NCBI RefSeq assembly: GCF_947179165.1
Contig: NC_077248.1
Span: forward strand, 14,856,256-14,920,255
DNA length: 64,000 bases
Direction of reading: 5' to 3'
DNA from: Solanum dulcamara
Taxonomy: Eukaryota > Streptophyta > Magnoliopsida > Solanales > Solanaceae
A model generated the notes under the pieces. The model was not told where the DNA came from and did not search any database. It saw only the letters and a list, made by a program, of their open reading frames with translations. How positions within the stretch are numbered: the first letter of the stretch is position 1; every line of letters begins with the position of its first letter. The translations under genes were made by a program, and so were the position numbers. Below, one piece after another: positions 33,991-45,505 of the stretch.

Positions 33991-35276
33991 AGCCTATTAT
34001 TTTTATGTAGATGAAGAACCAAATGGAGAACCTTGGTACTATGACATTATGAGGTATCTCAAAGAAAGAGACTACCTAGAAGGCATAAGTAATATTCAAA
34101 GGAGGACACTACGGAGACTCGCAAATCACTTTTTCTTAGGTGGAGAAATTCTTTATAGGAGGATTCAGAATTTAGGATTATTAAGGTGTGTTGACTCTCA
34201 AGAGGCGAGCAAGTTGACCAAAGAAATACATGGGGGTACATGTGGGACACATATGAATGGTTTTACTTTGGCAAAGAAGATTCTATAGGCTAGATATTTC
34301 TGGAAGACCATGGAAATTGACTGTATCTGTTTTGTGAAGAAATATCATTAATGTTAGATTCATGGTGATATGTTTGGGTTCCACCAAATGAGCTTAATGT
34401 GATGAGTTCTCCTTGGCCATATGCAGTCTGGTGTATGGATGTCATTGGTCCTATCAAACCAGTCTCATCAAATGGACATATGTTCATTTTGGTAGCAATT
34501 GATTACTTCACAAAATGGGTAGAAGCATTTTTATACAAGTCTGTGACAAAGAAGGTACTGTCAGATTTTATCCACAATAATAGAATTTATAGACTTGGAA
34601 TCCCTGATTCAATTATAACAACTAATAAAGCTAATCTTAATTGCGGCTTGATGCATGAGATATGTGAGAAGTTTAAAATTATTCACTACAATTCCACTCC
34701 ATATCGGCCTCAAATGAATAGAGCAGTTGAGGAAGCCAACAAGAATATTGAAAGCATATCGCAAAAGATGATTGATAATTACAAGCATTGGCATGAGAAT
34801 TTTCCATTTTCCCTCCTTGGATATCGCACCACAATTAGGCCTTTGACTGGGGCAACACCTTATCTTTTGGTTTATGGAATAGAAACAGTATTGCCAATGA
34901 AAGTTGAGATACCATCTTTAAGGATAATCCAAGAAGCAGAGTTGAGTGCCAAATGGAAACAAAGCCTATATGAATAGTTGATGTTTATTGATGAAAAGAG
35001 AATGAATGCAGTTTGTCACTGACAAATCTATCAATATAGGATGGCCAAAGCTTTCAACAAGAAGGTAAGACCGAGACAGTTCAAATTAGGACAATTGTTG
35101 TTGAAGCGGATATTTCCACACCAAGATGAAGATAAGGAGAAGTATCGCCTAACTGGCAAGGGCCTTACATGATTCACCGAGTGGTGACTGGAGGAACGTT
35201 GATTCTAGCTGAAATAGATGATGAGATTTGGCCGAAAGCCTTCAATTCAAATGTAGTTAAGCGATATTATGTCTAG
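33991..35276 (+). pseudogene. Tat2 integrase
   Basis: The zinc domain (IHGGTCGTHMNGFTLAKKIL, then CICFVKKYH) is followed by the core. The first Asp is in WCMDVIGP and the Glu is in AVEEANKNIES. At the second Asp, within the IITDN-like motif, the codon at 34621-34623 is ACT, giving Thr, so the DDE triad is broken. The core is open from 34399 to 34977; the C-terminal domain (FPHQDEDKEKYRLTGKG, then DDEIWPKAFNSNVVKRYY) is frameshifted and ends at about 35276. Confidence 0.9.
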
Positions 35277-35888
35277 AAGCTTTATATGTTTCCACGTATG
35301 TTTTTTGTTATGTATCAAAAACTATGTTCCGCCTGATACCCTTGGTAGGATACATAGGAAATCCACATCGAGTCTAGTCTATTAGTAGAAATTTTGCAAA
35401 AAGATCCTATTTCTATGTATTAAGAACTATGCTTGTCCTTATTTCCTTGGTGGGATACGTAGGCGACCTACATTGGCTTCGGTCACATTATAAGAAATTG
35501 TTAATTTTCCCCTTTATTTTATATGTAACAAACTACGTATGGTCTAATTCATGTTGGATACATAGACAACTAGTGGAGGGTTCGACCCCTTTATCTCAAA
35601 TTTTCAAGAAAAGTATTCATGAATTTCCCTTAGTAGGACAATAGGCAACCTGTATATGGCTCGGTCTCATATAGAGAAATGCCAGTATCTCACTTTCACC
35701 ACAATTGAGACAGTTTTTAGAGACATCATTGCAAGAAAGCATCAACATAATTCAAGAGTATATGGTCAATCAAATAATCAAGCAGAAGAAAGACTTAAGA
35801 AAAAGGACATTTGCTTCATTTCATGACATTTCACAATCTAAAGTTTGGCAGAAATTCTTTACAATAATATATATATATATATATATAA
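35277..35888 (+). other. Tat2 3' UTR, first part
   Basis: This non-coding sequence follows the integrase stop. It has about 100-bp repeats with AACTATG and GGTGGGATACGTAGGCGACC around 35320-35640, like those in Tat1. It ends in a TA run at about 35866-35888, into which a chromovirus inserted. Confidence 0.75.
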
Positions 35889-37726
35889 TGTCACGACCCC
35901 AATCCGCCGTGACTAGCACCCACACTAATCCTCCGGTGGGAGAACCATTCTAAACAATCGAACAACATATAATCACAAAGTATCCTAACCTTTTAAGATG
36001 CAAAATAGGTGTAAACAAGAATAGATGCTGAGTTCCCATAAACGTAGAAAACAACTAGTTATCAACCCAAAAAATATGCGGAAGTAAACACCTAAGGAAC
36101 TGAAAGTCGTCAGTACCAAAACTCTAACCAAAAGTCAATGTAAGAGAAAGAGGGACACTCCTAAAAGAAGTCCAACTACTAAACAAAGGTCTGAACATCT
36201 AAATCTCGAAAGAATGACTGAGACTAATGAGAAAGTCTACGGCAGCATGAAAGAATAGCTCACCCTTGGACTTCGAACAAACTTTTACTCTTCTAACCGA
36301 GGTATCTCTGCAGCCGGCTGAATATGCCCTGCACTCAAAAAATGGCATAGCAAGAGTAGTATTAGTACATAAAAACAATGGTGTACTAGTAGGATCACGC
36401 AGTTAGCCAATAAGCGGATTATAGACAAGTAAATCCCACACAATAGGCATATACATATTCAGAATAAGTCAACTAATCTCAAGTTCAACCATATTTAGTA
36501 AATTCACAATTCAATATCTTCCATAGGTTATAACTTCACACGAGGTTCTTCTCAAGGGACCTACAAACAATCAACTTTGTGTCAGAATATTACGACCGAT
36601 CCAAATATGTGTCAAAATACAACACTCGATCTAAATATGTCATGTCGAAATGTGACACTTGATCCAAATATGTGTTAGAACATGAAACTCGATCCAAGCA
36701 TACCACAATCACAAATATATTCAATATTTACAATATTTATATCACTAAGAACAGGTTCATCACAAAAATAGGCCAGCAAGTAATCATTTTACACATAATC
36801 TAGCATGTTTCCCTATTCATACACACACATGCATATCATGAAGAAATTTAACAAGTATATAAAACACATATGGGAAACTAGACCATCACTTACCTCAAAT
36901 TCACGCTTCAACAACCTTACAATGATAGAGCTTTTTCTTTCCGGGTTCATTCTTCTCATTCTTGGTCTAGAAAATAGTAAATATATATAAATGATCAACA
37001 TAATGGCCTAACTATCATGAAATATAATACAATTCACACCCTAGGCCAAACCTATGATCCTAACCCCACCCTAGCGCTATTTTCCACCATTGGTTTTTAG
37101 TTCAAACCCTCCCCCAATGATTACCAACCATACTTTCTAGGTTCAAGGAATCAAAGTATGAATTTAGGGAGTAAACTCCTTATCTTAAGTGTGGAAATTC
37201 GTGGTAAATTGATAGAATTTGCCCTAGGTCATCTTTTAAAGTCTTAGAAACAGATTTTGCAGAAAAAGATCATTTTTGGGGTTTGTCATGACTTAAGTCG
37301 AGACGGCCCCACTCTAGAGGGACCCATCTCGCTCTAGGGGGTTGCACAAAAATAGAGAGGTTGGAGTTTGAGATCTAAGCCCCTATTTTACAACACACCC
37401 CCTTCACAAGGTGTATTAAAACACCCTCTTTCCAAGGCGTATTAAAACATACCTTTTACGCAAAATCTAATTTTGAGAGTTTTACTCACTCGAATGAGAT
37501 TCCACGAAGCTGTAAATGCTCCGCATCGTCCTGGCTTTCAGCCTGTCCAATCAAATTAGAGATTTGATCTCCCATAATTCACATGATCACCCTAGACTTC
37601 ACCTGACTTATAATTTATGCAAGTCTGGCCTAGGCTAAAATTTTTTGAAGTTACTACCTAAAAAATTTTCTGGCCTGAAATCCTTCCCTATTAGCCTATT
37701 TCTAATGACGGGAACAGTTCATTACA
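35889..37726 (-). repeat. 3' LTR of the minus-strand chromovirus
   Basis: Starts TGTCACGACCCC and ends AGTTCATTACA, matching the right-hand LTR at 42193-43987. The (C/A)AATATGTGTC(A/G)-type repeats at about 36600-36700 are present in both. The region has no coding content. Confidence 0.9.
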
Positions 37727-37799
37727 ATAGATACCAATTTACCCATCATTCATCTCCAAGTGACTAAATAAGGAAAATAAGGCTAAAGTAGAGATTGAG

Positions 37800-38837
37800 T
37801 AGTACCTATTTCGTCGAACAGTTGAGGATGCTTGTCTCACATATCTTCTCAGTCTCCCAAGTAGCTTCCTCTACCGAACGATGTTTCTATTAAACTTTAA
37901 CCATGTTTATGTCTTTAGTACTTAACTTCCTAACATCATGATCAAGAATTGCAACTGGCTCCACCTAATACTGAAGTTCCTTGTCTAATAACAATGAGTC
38001 CCATTTAATGATGTCGTACCCATCTCCATAGTACTTTTTCAGCATGGACACATGGAACACCGGGTGTACCCCAGACAAGCTAGGTAATAAGGTCAATCTA
38101 TACACCACTGGCCCTACATAGTCAATAATTTTAAAAGGGCTAATATAGAGAAGTATGAGTTTGCCCTTCTTGACAAACCTCATTATCCCTTTAATAGGTG
38201 ACACTTTTAAAAGTACTTGCTCACCAGATTCGAATTTCATGTCCCTTACTTTATAGTCAGCATACTCTTTCTGACGACTTTGAGACGCTAGAAGCTTAAC
38301 TTGGATGCTTCTTACCTTATCTCGAGCATCCACAAAGTCTACCCCCAATGGGTCCACTTCCCAAGCTTCAAACCACCCTATGGGAGACTTGTATCCCCTT
38401 CCATACAAAGCTTTGAATGGTGCCATATCAATACTATATTGGTAGCTATTATTGTAGGAGAACTCACACAAGGCCAAAAACTTGTCCCAATGTCCCCCAA
38501 AATCGATCACACATGCCCTCAACATGTCTTCCAGCACTTGGATAGCTCTTTCTAACTGTCTTTCTGTCTATGGATGGAAAGCTATGCTGAAAGTAAGTTG
38601 AGTACCCAATTTTTCATGCAACTTACCCTAAAATTTGGAAGTGAACTGTGTACCATGGTCTAAAATGATAGAAAGGGGAACCCCGTGTAGCCTTACTATC
38701 TCCATCACATAAATCTTGGCCAGCTGTTGTGCATTGTAGTCCACTCTAACCAGGATAAAATGTGCTGATTTTGTTAACCTATCAACCACCACCCAAATGG
38801 AGTTATGGTTTCCCAAAGTCTTGGGAAGTCCTACCAC
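37800..38837 (-). pseudogene. Integrase and chromodomain-like tail of the minus-strand chromovirus
   Basis: The core begins GLPKTLGNHNSIWVVVDRLTK and contains AKIYVMEIVRLHGVP and the second catalytic Asp in SIILDHGTQFTS. A stop splits it from the next open frame (37965-38537), which has LEDMLRACVIDFGGHWDKF, the CEFSYNNSYQ block and KALYGRGYKSPIGWFE. The C-terminal domain follows: SPIKGIMRFVKKGKL, then SGVHPVFHVSMLKKY. Beyond 37965 a frame-disrupted VEEATWETE motif resembles the degenerate chromodomain of Tekay/Del elements. Confidence 0.88.
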
Positions 38838-39322
38838 GAAGTCTATGGCTATGCTCTCCCACTTTCATTTAGGAATGGGCAGTCTTTGAAGTAAACTTGC
38901 AGGTCTTTGGTGCTCATATTTCACCTGTTGGTAGTTCTTACACTTGGCTACATATTCAGCTATGTGTTTCTTCAGAACAGGCCACCAATACAACCGTTTC
39001 AAGTCTTGTTACATCTTAGTCACTCCCGAGTGAATAGAGTATCGTGAACCATGAGATTCAGACAATATTTTCTAATTTAGTCCATCTACCTGGGGGATAC
39101 AAATACTTTTCCTAAAGTGAAGCACCCCACCTGTATCAAGTGTTGAGTCTTGAGCTTTTCCCGTTAACACATTTCCTCTAATTTCATTTAAGTTAATATC
39201 TTCAAACTGCTTGGTTTTGATCTCTTCGATAAAAGTGGGCCTTAAATCAACTTTGGCCATTATCCCACCTTTCTCTAAAATGCCTAGCCTCATCAAAATT
39301 GGCCTCCAAGGCCTGAATTTCT
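38838..39322 (-). pseudogene. H2C2 and tether region of the minus-strand chromovirus
   Basis: This lies between RNase H and the integrase core. Open at 39072-39296 (MMRLGILEKGGIMAKVDLR and following) and then a stretch with a Cys-rich KNCQQVK-like sequence near 38920-38960, matching the zinc-binding region of Ty3/gypsy integrases. Stops separate the pieces. Confidence 0.72.
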
Positions 39323-39534
39323 CTAGCCAGGGTGCTTATGGGCCACCAAATAGGCTAGACTGCCCATGCTCACCGGTTTTCGGTTCATTGCGTCTGCTAC
39401 CACATTAGCCTTACCTAGATGGTACTGGATGGTGACATCATAGTATTTAAGAAACTCCATCCACATTCTTTGTCTCAAATTCAAGTCCGTCTGGGTGAAC
39501 ACGTGCTGTAAGCTACAGTGATCAGTAAACACTT
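39323..39534 (-). pseudogene. RNase H C-terminal part, minus-strand chromovirus
   Basis: Encodes [20 protein letters not shown], then [19 protein letters not shown], the C-terminal half of a Ty3/gypsy RNase H with the catalytic Asp residues of FTDH and VVADA. It is separated from the first half (41840-42175) by a solo LTR; the reading frame resumes across the duplicated 5-bp site. Confidence 0.9.
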
Positions 39535-41734
39535 TGTTATGTCAGAAAAAGATGGTTTAAAATTAATTTCAACTTTATAGAGAGAAAATTAATTTTAGAA
39601 AAGAGGAATCGCCACTTAATTTTTTAAAAAAATTAAGAAAACTTAATTTAAAAGACCGTAACAGATTTAAGTCTTAAAAATTCAGAGAAAAAGGTACGAG
39701 GTTCTTATTTTCACTTTGAGAAGGTATTAAGCATTCAAAGTGGCCGCTAACGCGTGGTTATCCGACGATTTGAAAATTATTTGACTAACTTTTAAAAATA
39801 TTAATTTTAAAAAAAACGAAGACTTTAAAATATTTTTTTGGAAAAAATGATCAAACTTAAACATTGAAAATAATATACATGTATATAAAAAAAAGTAAAG
39901 TTTACCAAATGCCTAAGTAAAAGTAGAAAATCATCTAAAGAGTAAATTAACATGAATTGGTTTATCTTTAGGGGAATCTAATTAAGTTAAAACAGATTAA
40001 AATTAATATCTAAGCAAGCATAAATAACATAAGTGAATAAATTATTACAACCCGAATTAATATAAATAAACAATAAATAACAAATGAAAATATTGTCCGA
40101 CACTTAGTTTCTGTACGCCTGGATTAAGGTATTGGGCCATCTGCATTTTGGGCCTTAAGCACAATCCCACTGTATATCGCAGCTGTATACACACTGTATA
40201 TCAGAATGTATATATATTATATATCAGTGTATACAATATTGTTTTCTTGCATATCAGACTATATAAATACTATATATCAGTGTATACGATACTATTTTCC
40301 ACTTATATTCCATGTATAGAGCCCAATATCAATATATAAATCATGAATATTACCTTCTTTTCCACTTATCAACTTTCCAGCAATTCAAACAAGATGATGG
40401 GAGACTCAAAACTCAGTGATATGCAACGATGAAGTCCAAAGATAGACTCGAATTAATATCACATGCACCAAAATAAAATTACATAAGCATTTACTTATTT
40501 TAAGCTAAACCAAGGAATATATCATGATATTTTAAGCTATCAAATTGATAAGTATCCTAAAAGTGACTAACAACATGCATATATATGGACAAAGGAAAGG
40601 AAAGAAAAAATATATTCAAGTAACTAAAGAACACGAATTTAATATATACGCTATACTAGCTCAAATTTTAAATAAAGAATTAAATCAATTAGGCCATGAA
40701 ACTTCTAATTGAATAATAACTTTAAACATACTTTTGTTATCTAAATCATGTTTAAATAAGAAATTAAAAACATGAAAATCTATATTGTCAAAGGAAACCA
40801 TTTGGAAAAATAATGAACAAAACTAAGATCTTTCATGAAATAATTCTAACACATGATAGCTAATTAATTCTAACACATGCTAACTATAATTTTTTTTATC
40901 ATTAATCTAATTATTCTTAATACATGCTAACTAAAAAAATAAAAAATAAAAAGACTACGAATCAACTAAATATAAAACATGAAATAATTAAATAAAATAA
41001 ATCTAAGAAAAGACTTTACCTCTTTCTGAGCAGCGAGACTGAAGACGACAAGCGGAAGACGACTTCACCACCGCCCAAAAGCTTGATGGAACTTCAATCT
41101 CCAACAAACAAAAACAAAACAAAAATTAAAAATTTAGACTCGAACCTTCGTGGGTTCGATGTTATAAGAACACTGTTCTTAACCTAAATTTTGACTTCAA
41201 TCTCCTATTTTTCCTTGAAGAAAAATATAGATTGAAAGTTAAAAATTTTTACAACTTTTAGGCTGGGAATAAGAGTTCAAAATCCTAGTAAAGTTAAAAA
41301 ATTTCTAACTTTGGGTGGCTAAAAAAACCTCCACCTCTTCCCCCATCTTAATAAGAATACGAGCCTTTATATAGGCTCCAAAAACTTCAAATTTTCATAC
41401 AATTTTTGATATGCGAGATTGAGATTTTTTTTAGAAAAAAACTAAAATTTTCACAAATGCAAACTATAATTAAACTAACCTAACTAATATTATATTTAGT
41501 TAAAAATAAAATCTTTTTGAGATGATTTTCAAATAACTACATAAATAGTAATCAAAGATATAGTTTATAGAAATATGTATATTATACTAAAATTTATAAA
41601 AAAATAAAAATAGTTAAGAATAACATGAAAATATCTTTGTTTTTTATAAAAGCTAATTATTTCAAAAATGTTTGAAATTCAAAGAAACTCGATAGCTAAT
41701 TTGCGTTATAGAGGGTCAAAATTGGGTGTCAACA
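39535..41734 (-). mobile_element. Solo LTR (Tat-type) inserted in chromovirus RNase H
   Basis: On the minus strand this 2200-bp insert starts TGTTGACACCCAATTTTGACC and ends TTCTGACATAACA. Its flanks are CACTT (39530-39534) and CATTT (41735-41739), a 5-bp duplication with one transition. The start matches the Tat1 3' LTR at 28243. A TATATAA box lies at 41361-41379 inside an inverted repeat (GAGCCT/AGGCTC). No interior is present. It is the youngest layer of this nest: Tat2, then chromovirus, then this LTR. Confidence 0.9.
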
Positions 41735-41839
41735 CATTTCACATTTGACGTTATACATATAATGTCTCCAGATTTTCAGTGGAAACACTATAGCTGCCAA
41801 CTCCAAGTTATGAGTCGGATAGTTCCTCTCATGCACCGT

Positions 41840-42175
41840 CAATTGTCACAAAGAATATGCTACAACATTCTTATCCTGCGTCAACATGACACCCAAACCG
41901 AAATGTGAAGCATCACAATAAACAATAAATTCTTTACCTTTAACCGGCAGAGTCAGAATTGGTGTTGTGGTTAGAAGAGTCTTGAGTTTTTGAAAGCTCT
42001 CTTCAAACTTTTTAGTCCACTCGAATGACACCTCCTTTTTAGCTAGCCTGGTCAAGTGAGTAGCGATATAAGCAAAGTTTTTCACGAACCTACGATAATA
42101 ACTGGCCAATTCCACAAAACTTCTAACCTCGGTCACAGAACTAGGCCTATCATATTCCTTAATTGCCTCAATCTA
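41840..42175 (-). pseudogene. RT end and RNase H N-terminal part, minus-strand chromovirus
   Basis: Starts at IEAIKEYDRPSSVTEVRSF, the end of RT, directly after the primer-binding site, then FVELASYYRRFVKNFAYIA, FEWTKKFEESFQKLK and YCDASHFGLGVMLTQD with the first RNase H Asp. The sequence continues to 41740, where the solo LTR interrupts it. Everything from Gag to the RT active site is deleted upstream. Confidence 0.9.
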
Positions 42176-42190
42176 GGCTCTAATACCAAC
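42176..42190 (-). promoter_or_regulatory. Primer-binding site of the minus-strand chromovirus
   Basis: The minus strand reads GTTGGTATTAGAGCC, the initiator tRNA-Met complement with one C-to-T change. It lies two bases from the LTR edge. Confidence 0.85.
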
Positions 42191-42192
42191 TT

Positions 42193-43987
42193 TTTCATGA
42201 CCCCTACCCGCAGTGATTGGCACCACACTAACCCTCCGGTGGGAGAACAATTCTAAACAGTCCAACAACACATAATCGCAAAGTATCCCAACCTATTAAG
42301 ATGCAAAATAGGTGTAAACAAGAATAGATGCTGAGTTCCCATAAACTCAGAAAACAACTAGTTATCAACAAACACCCTAGGAACTGAAACTCGTCCGTAC
42401 CAAAGCTCTAACCAAAAGTCAATGTAAGAAAAAGAGGGACACTCTCAAAACAAGTACAATTACTAAACAAATGTCTGAACATCCGATTATCGAAAGAAGG
42501 AGTGAGACTAATGAGAAAGTCCACAGCAGGATGACAGAATAACTAACCCTTGCACTTTGAACATGCTTTTACTCTTCTAGCCGAGGTCTCTCTGCAGCCA
42601 GCTAAATATGTCTTGTACTCAACAAAAGGTAGAGTAAGAGTAGTATTAGTACACAAAAATAATGGTGGGAGCACGCGGTTAACCTGTAAGCAGATCATAG
42701 ACAAGTAAATCACACACAATAGGCATATACATATACAGAATAAGCCAACTAACATCAAGTTCAACCACATTCAGAGAATTCACAATTCAATATCTTCCAC
42801 ATGCTATTACTTCACATAAGGGTCCTCTCAAAGGTCCTACAAATAATTAAATTTATGTTGGAATATGACACCTAATCTAAATATGTATCGGAATGCGACA
42901 TCTGATCCAAATATGTCGTGTTAAAATATCACACTAGATCCAAATATATGTCAGAACGTGATACCTGATCCAAGTATACCACAATCACAAATACATTCAG
43001 TATTTATAGTATTTATATCACCAAGAATAGGTTTATCACAAAAATAGGTTAGCAAATGATCATTTCACACATAATCTAGCATGTTTCCCTATTTATATAC
43101 ACATGCATATCATGAAGCAATTTAACAAGTATATGAAACACATACGGAAAACTAGACCATCACCTTCTCAAATTCACACTTCAACAACCTTATAATGCAA
43201 GAGCTTTCCCTTTCCAGGTTCGTTCTTCTCATTTTTGGTCTAAACAATAGTAAATACATATAAAGGATCAACATAATGCCCTCACTATCATGAAATATAA
43301 CACCATTCACATCCTAGGCCTAACCCATGATCCCAACCCCACCCTAGGGCTATTTTCCACTATTAGTTTTTAGTTCAAATCCTCCCCCAATGATTATCAA
43401 CCATACTGTCTAGGTTCTAGGATTCAAAGTATGAATTTAGGGAGTAAAATCCTTACCTTAAGCACGAAAATCCATGGAAAATTAATAAAATTCTCCTTAG
43501 GTCACCTCTTAAAGTCTTAGAAACTTTTGCAGAAAAAGACCATTTCTCAAGTTTGTGACGACTTAAGTCATGATTGTCCCGCTCTAGAAGGACTCATCCC
43601 ACTATGGCGGGAGAAATTCCACTCTGGCGAGTTGCATGAAAACAGAGAGATCGAAGTTTGAGATTCAAGCCCCCATTTCACAACACATCCCCTTCCCAAG
43701 GTTTATTAAAACATACCCTTCATGCCAAATCCAATTTTGAGAGTTTTACTCACCCAAATGCGATTCTGCGAAGCCGTAAATACTCCGTATCATCCTAGAT
43801 ATCAGCCTATCCAATGAAATCAGAGATTTGATCTCCCATCATTCACATGATTTCCCTAGACTTCATCTAACTTAGAATTCGTCCACCTCTGACCTAGGTT
43901 AAATTTTTTTGAAGTTACTATCCGAAGTTTTCTAACCCAAAATCCTTCCCATTGGCCAATTTCTAGTGACGGAAATAGGTCGCTACA
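42193..43987 (-). repeat. 5' LTR of the minus-strand chromovirus
   Basis: The left edge TTTCATGACCCC aligns with TGTCACGACCCC of the partner, with the terminal TG altered. It ends GTCGCTACA against TATAA. It contains the same CCTCCGGTGGGAGAAC motif near its left edge. Confidence 0.88.
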
Positions 43988-45492
43988 TATAATTTATCTT
44001 AGTTTTTCAATCAAATATGTTTTTATTATTTATTAGCCAATATATAAAATGGATGGAGATTGCAAGTCCAAACAAAGTTAGAAGAAAGAAGTATGAATAG
44101 CCAAAGCTTCAAAGTCAAAGCGAATCAACCTCCCCCAAAAATTTATAATTTTTCTTTGAATGCAGGCTTGTCAAAATTAGCGGAAGTCAAGAAGTCAAAA
44201 ATGTTCACAGCCTCAAAAGGACCATACATTGAACAGTTTGAATTACTTATAAATTTATATTTTGAAAAACTTATAAGGGAAGCCTTGCAAAAGTTTCAAA
44301 TATATTGGTGCACAAATTCTTTCAAATGCACTACATATGATATTCAATAGCTCTACATAAATATTTTTAAATACATTTCACAAATGCTTTTAAATATTTT
44401 CAAATGTACTGCACAACTGCTTTCAAATATTTTTAAACACATTGCATAAATGCTTTCAAATGTTTTTAAATGCTTTGTGCAAATGCTTTCCAATATATTC
44501 AAATGCATTGCATAAATGCTCTCAAACATATTCAAATGCACTGCACAATACTTTTAAATATTTTAAAATGCAGTCCACATGGCTTCCGATTGCTTTCTAA
44601 CACATTGCACAAATACTTTAAATATATTACACAATTGCTTTTTGATAATTGCAAAAATAATTTCAAATATAATGCACAAATGCTTTCTAGAATGCATTAT
44701 CTCAAAGACATCATTTTCATTGGCTTGAGAAGCGTATTTTTTGCAAATAATTTACTTAAAGATCTCATCTTTATAAATCATTTGGTTAAAAGCCTCATCT
44801 TCATAAATTATTTGGTGTAAGGCCTCATTCCATTAATTTTTGCTGAAAAGCACAATTCTCATGAATCATCGACCTTAAACCCCATTTTCATAAGCTTTAT
44901 TTAAGATTTGATCTCATTAAATCATTCGGCTTGCAAGGCCGCATTTTCATATATTCACATCCAAAAGGTGTCATTTTCATGAGTTTATTGTACATTTCTT
45001 TATATTCAATATTTATTTACTAATTGTCTTATCAAGTTTAAGTTTTGCAGAAGTCTTAGCAAAATGTGAAACTATTTCTAAGTAGTAAATTAGAGCAAAT
45101 TATTGGGAAGGTTAATAAACACCCAAAATAGGTCAAGGATTTACTTCGAACTTCACTCGGCTCTACTCTAAAATATTCCTCATATCGACTACTCGATGAT
45201 TAAGTTATCTCATATTTTTGATATATGCCTCTTAAGTAACAACATCCAGTGTCCTAATAATTCGACACTGGGACAACATTTTTAAGGTTTTCATGTTAGT
45301 TGTGTTTCCTTATCCAAAGGTTTCATAACCCATTTAGAACTACACGCGACCTGATTCTTATGCAACCTGAGATATGTAGGCAACTTGGAAATAAAAGTTC
45401 GGCCACAACTCTTTTTTATTCTGCCAGTGGGGACAAAATTAGGTTACTAAGTCAACTTTTTTTCCCCGAAAACTCTTTCATTATTTTCGATC
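43988..45492 (+). other. Tat2 3' UTR, second part, with tandem repeats
   Basis: Continues the Tat2 3' UTR after the chromovirus. Short repeats of about 35-38 bp around GCTTTCAAATGTTTTTAAATGC run from about 44290 to 44700, and repeats of about 32-36 bp around AAGCCTCATTTTCATAAATC run from about 44700 to 44990. Near 45330-45390 a copy of the ACTAC...GATATGTAGGCAAC motif recurs. These sequences differ from the repeats in the equivalent region of Tat1. Confidence 0.8.
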
Positions 45493-45505
45493 AAAGAGGG
45501 ATAGT
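45493..45505 (+). promoter_or_regulatory. Tat2 polypurine tract
   Basis: AAAGAGGGATAGT lies directly before TGTTGACATCAAATTTTG. Confidence 0.85.

Larger units (their letters stand above)
35889..43987 (-). mobile_element. Minus-strand chromovirus with internal deletion, inserted in Tat2
   Basis: A Ty3/gypsy element has LTRs at 35889-37726 and 42193-43987 and a primer-binding site at 42176-42190 that sets the minus orientation. The interior retains RNase H, H2C2, integrase and a chromodomain-like tail. Gag, protease and most of RT are gone: the end of RT follows the primer-binding site directly. A 2.2-kb solo LTR lies in the RNase H at 39535-41734. By eye, LTR divergence is several-fold higher than in the 8-16 kb element. 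Confidence 0.9.
35884..43992. repeat. TSD TATAA flanking the minus-strand chromovirus
   Basis: TATAA at 35884-35888 precedes TGTCACGACCCC, and TATAA at 43988-43992 follows the terminus GTCGCTACA. The site lies in a TA-rich run of the Tat2 3' UTR. Confidence 0.93.

Noticed and set aside
44353..44820. Met/Leu/Cys-rich open frames on both strands
   Set aside because: Translations of the 36-bp repeats in the Tat2 3' UTR.
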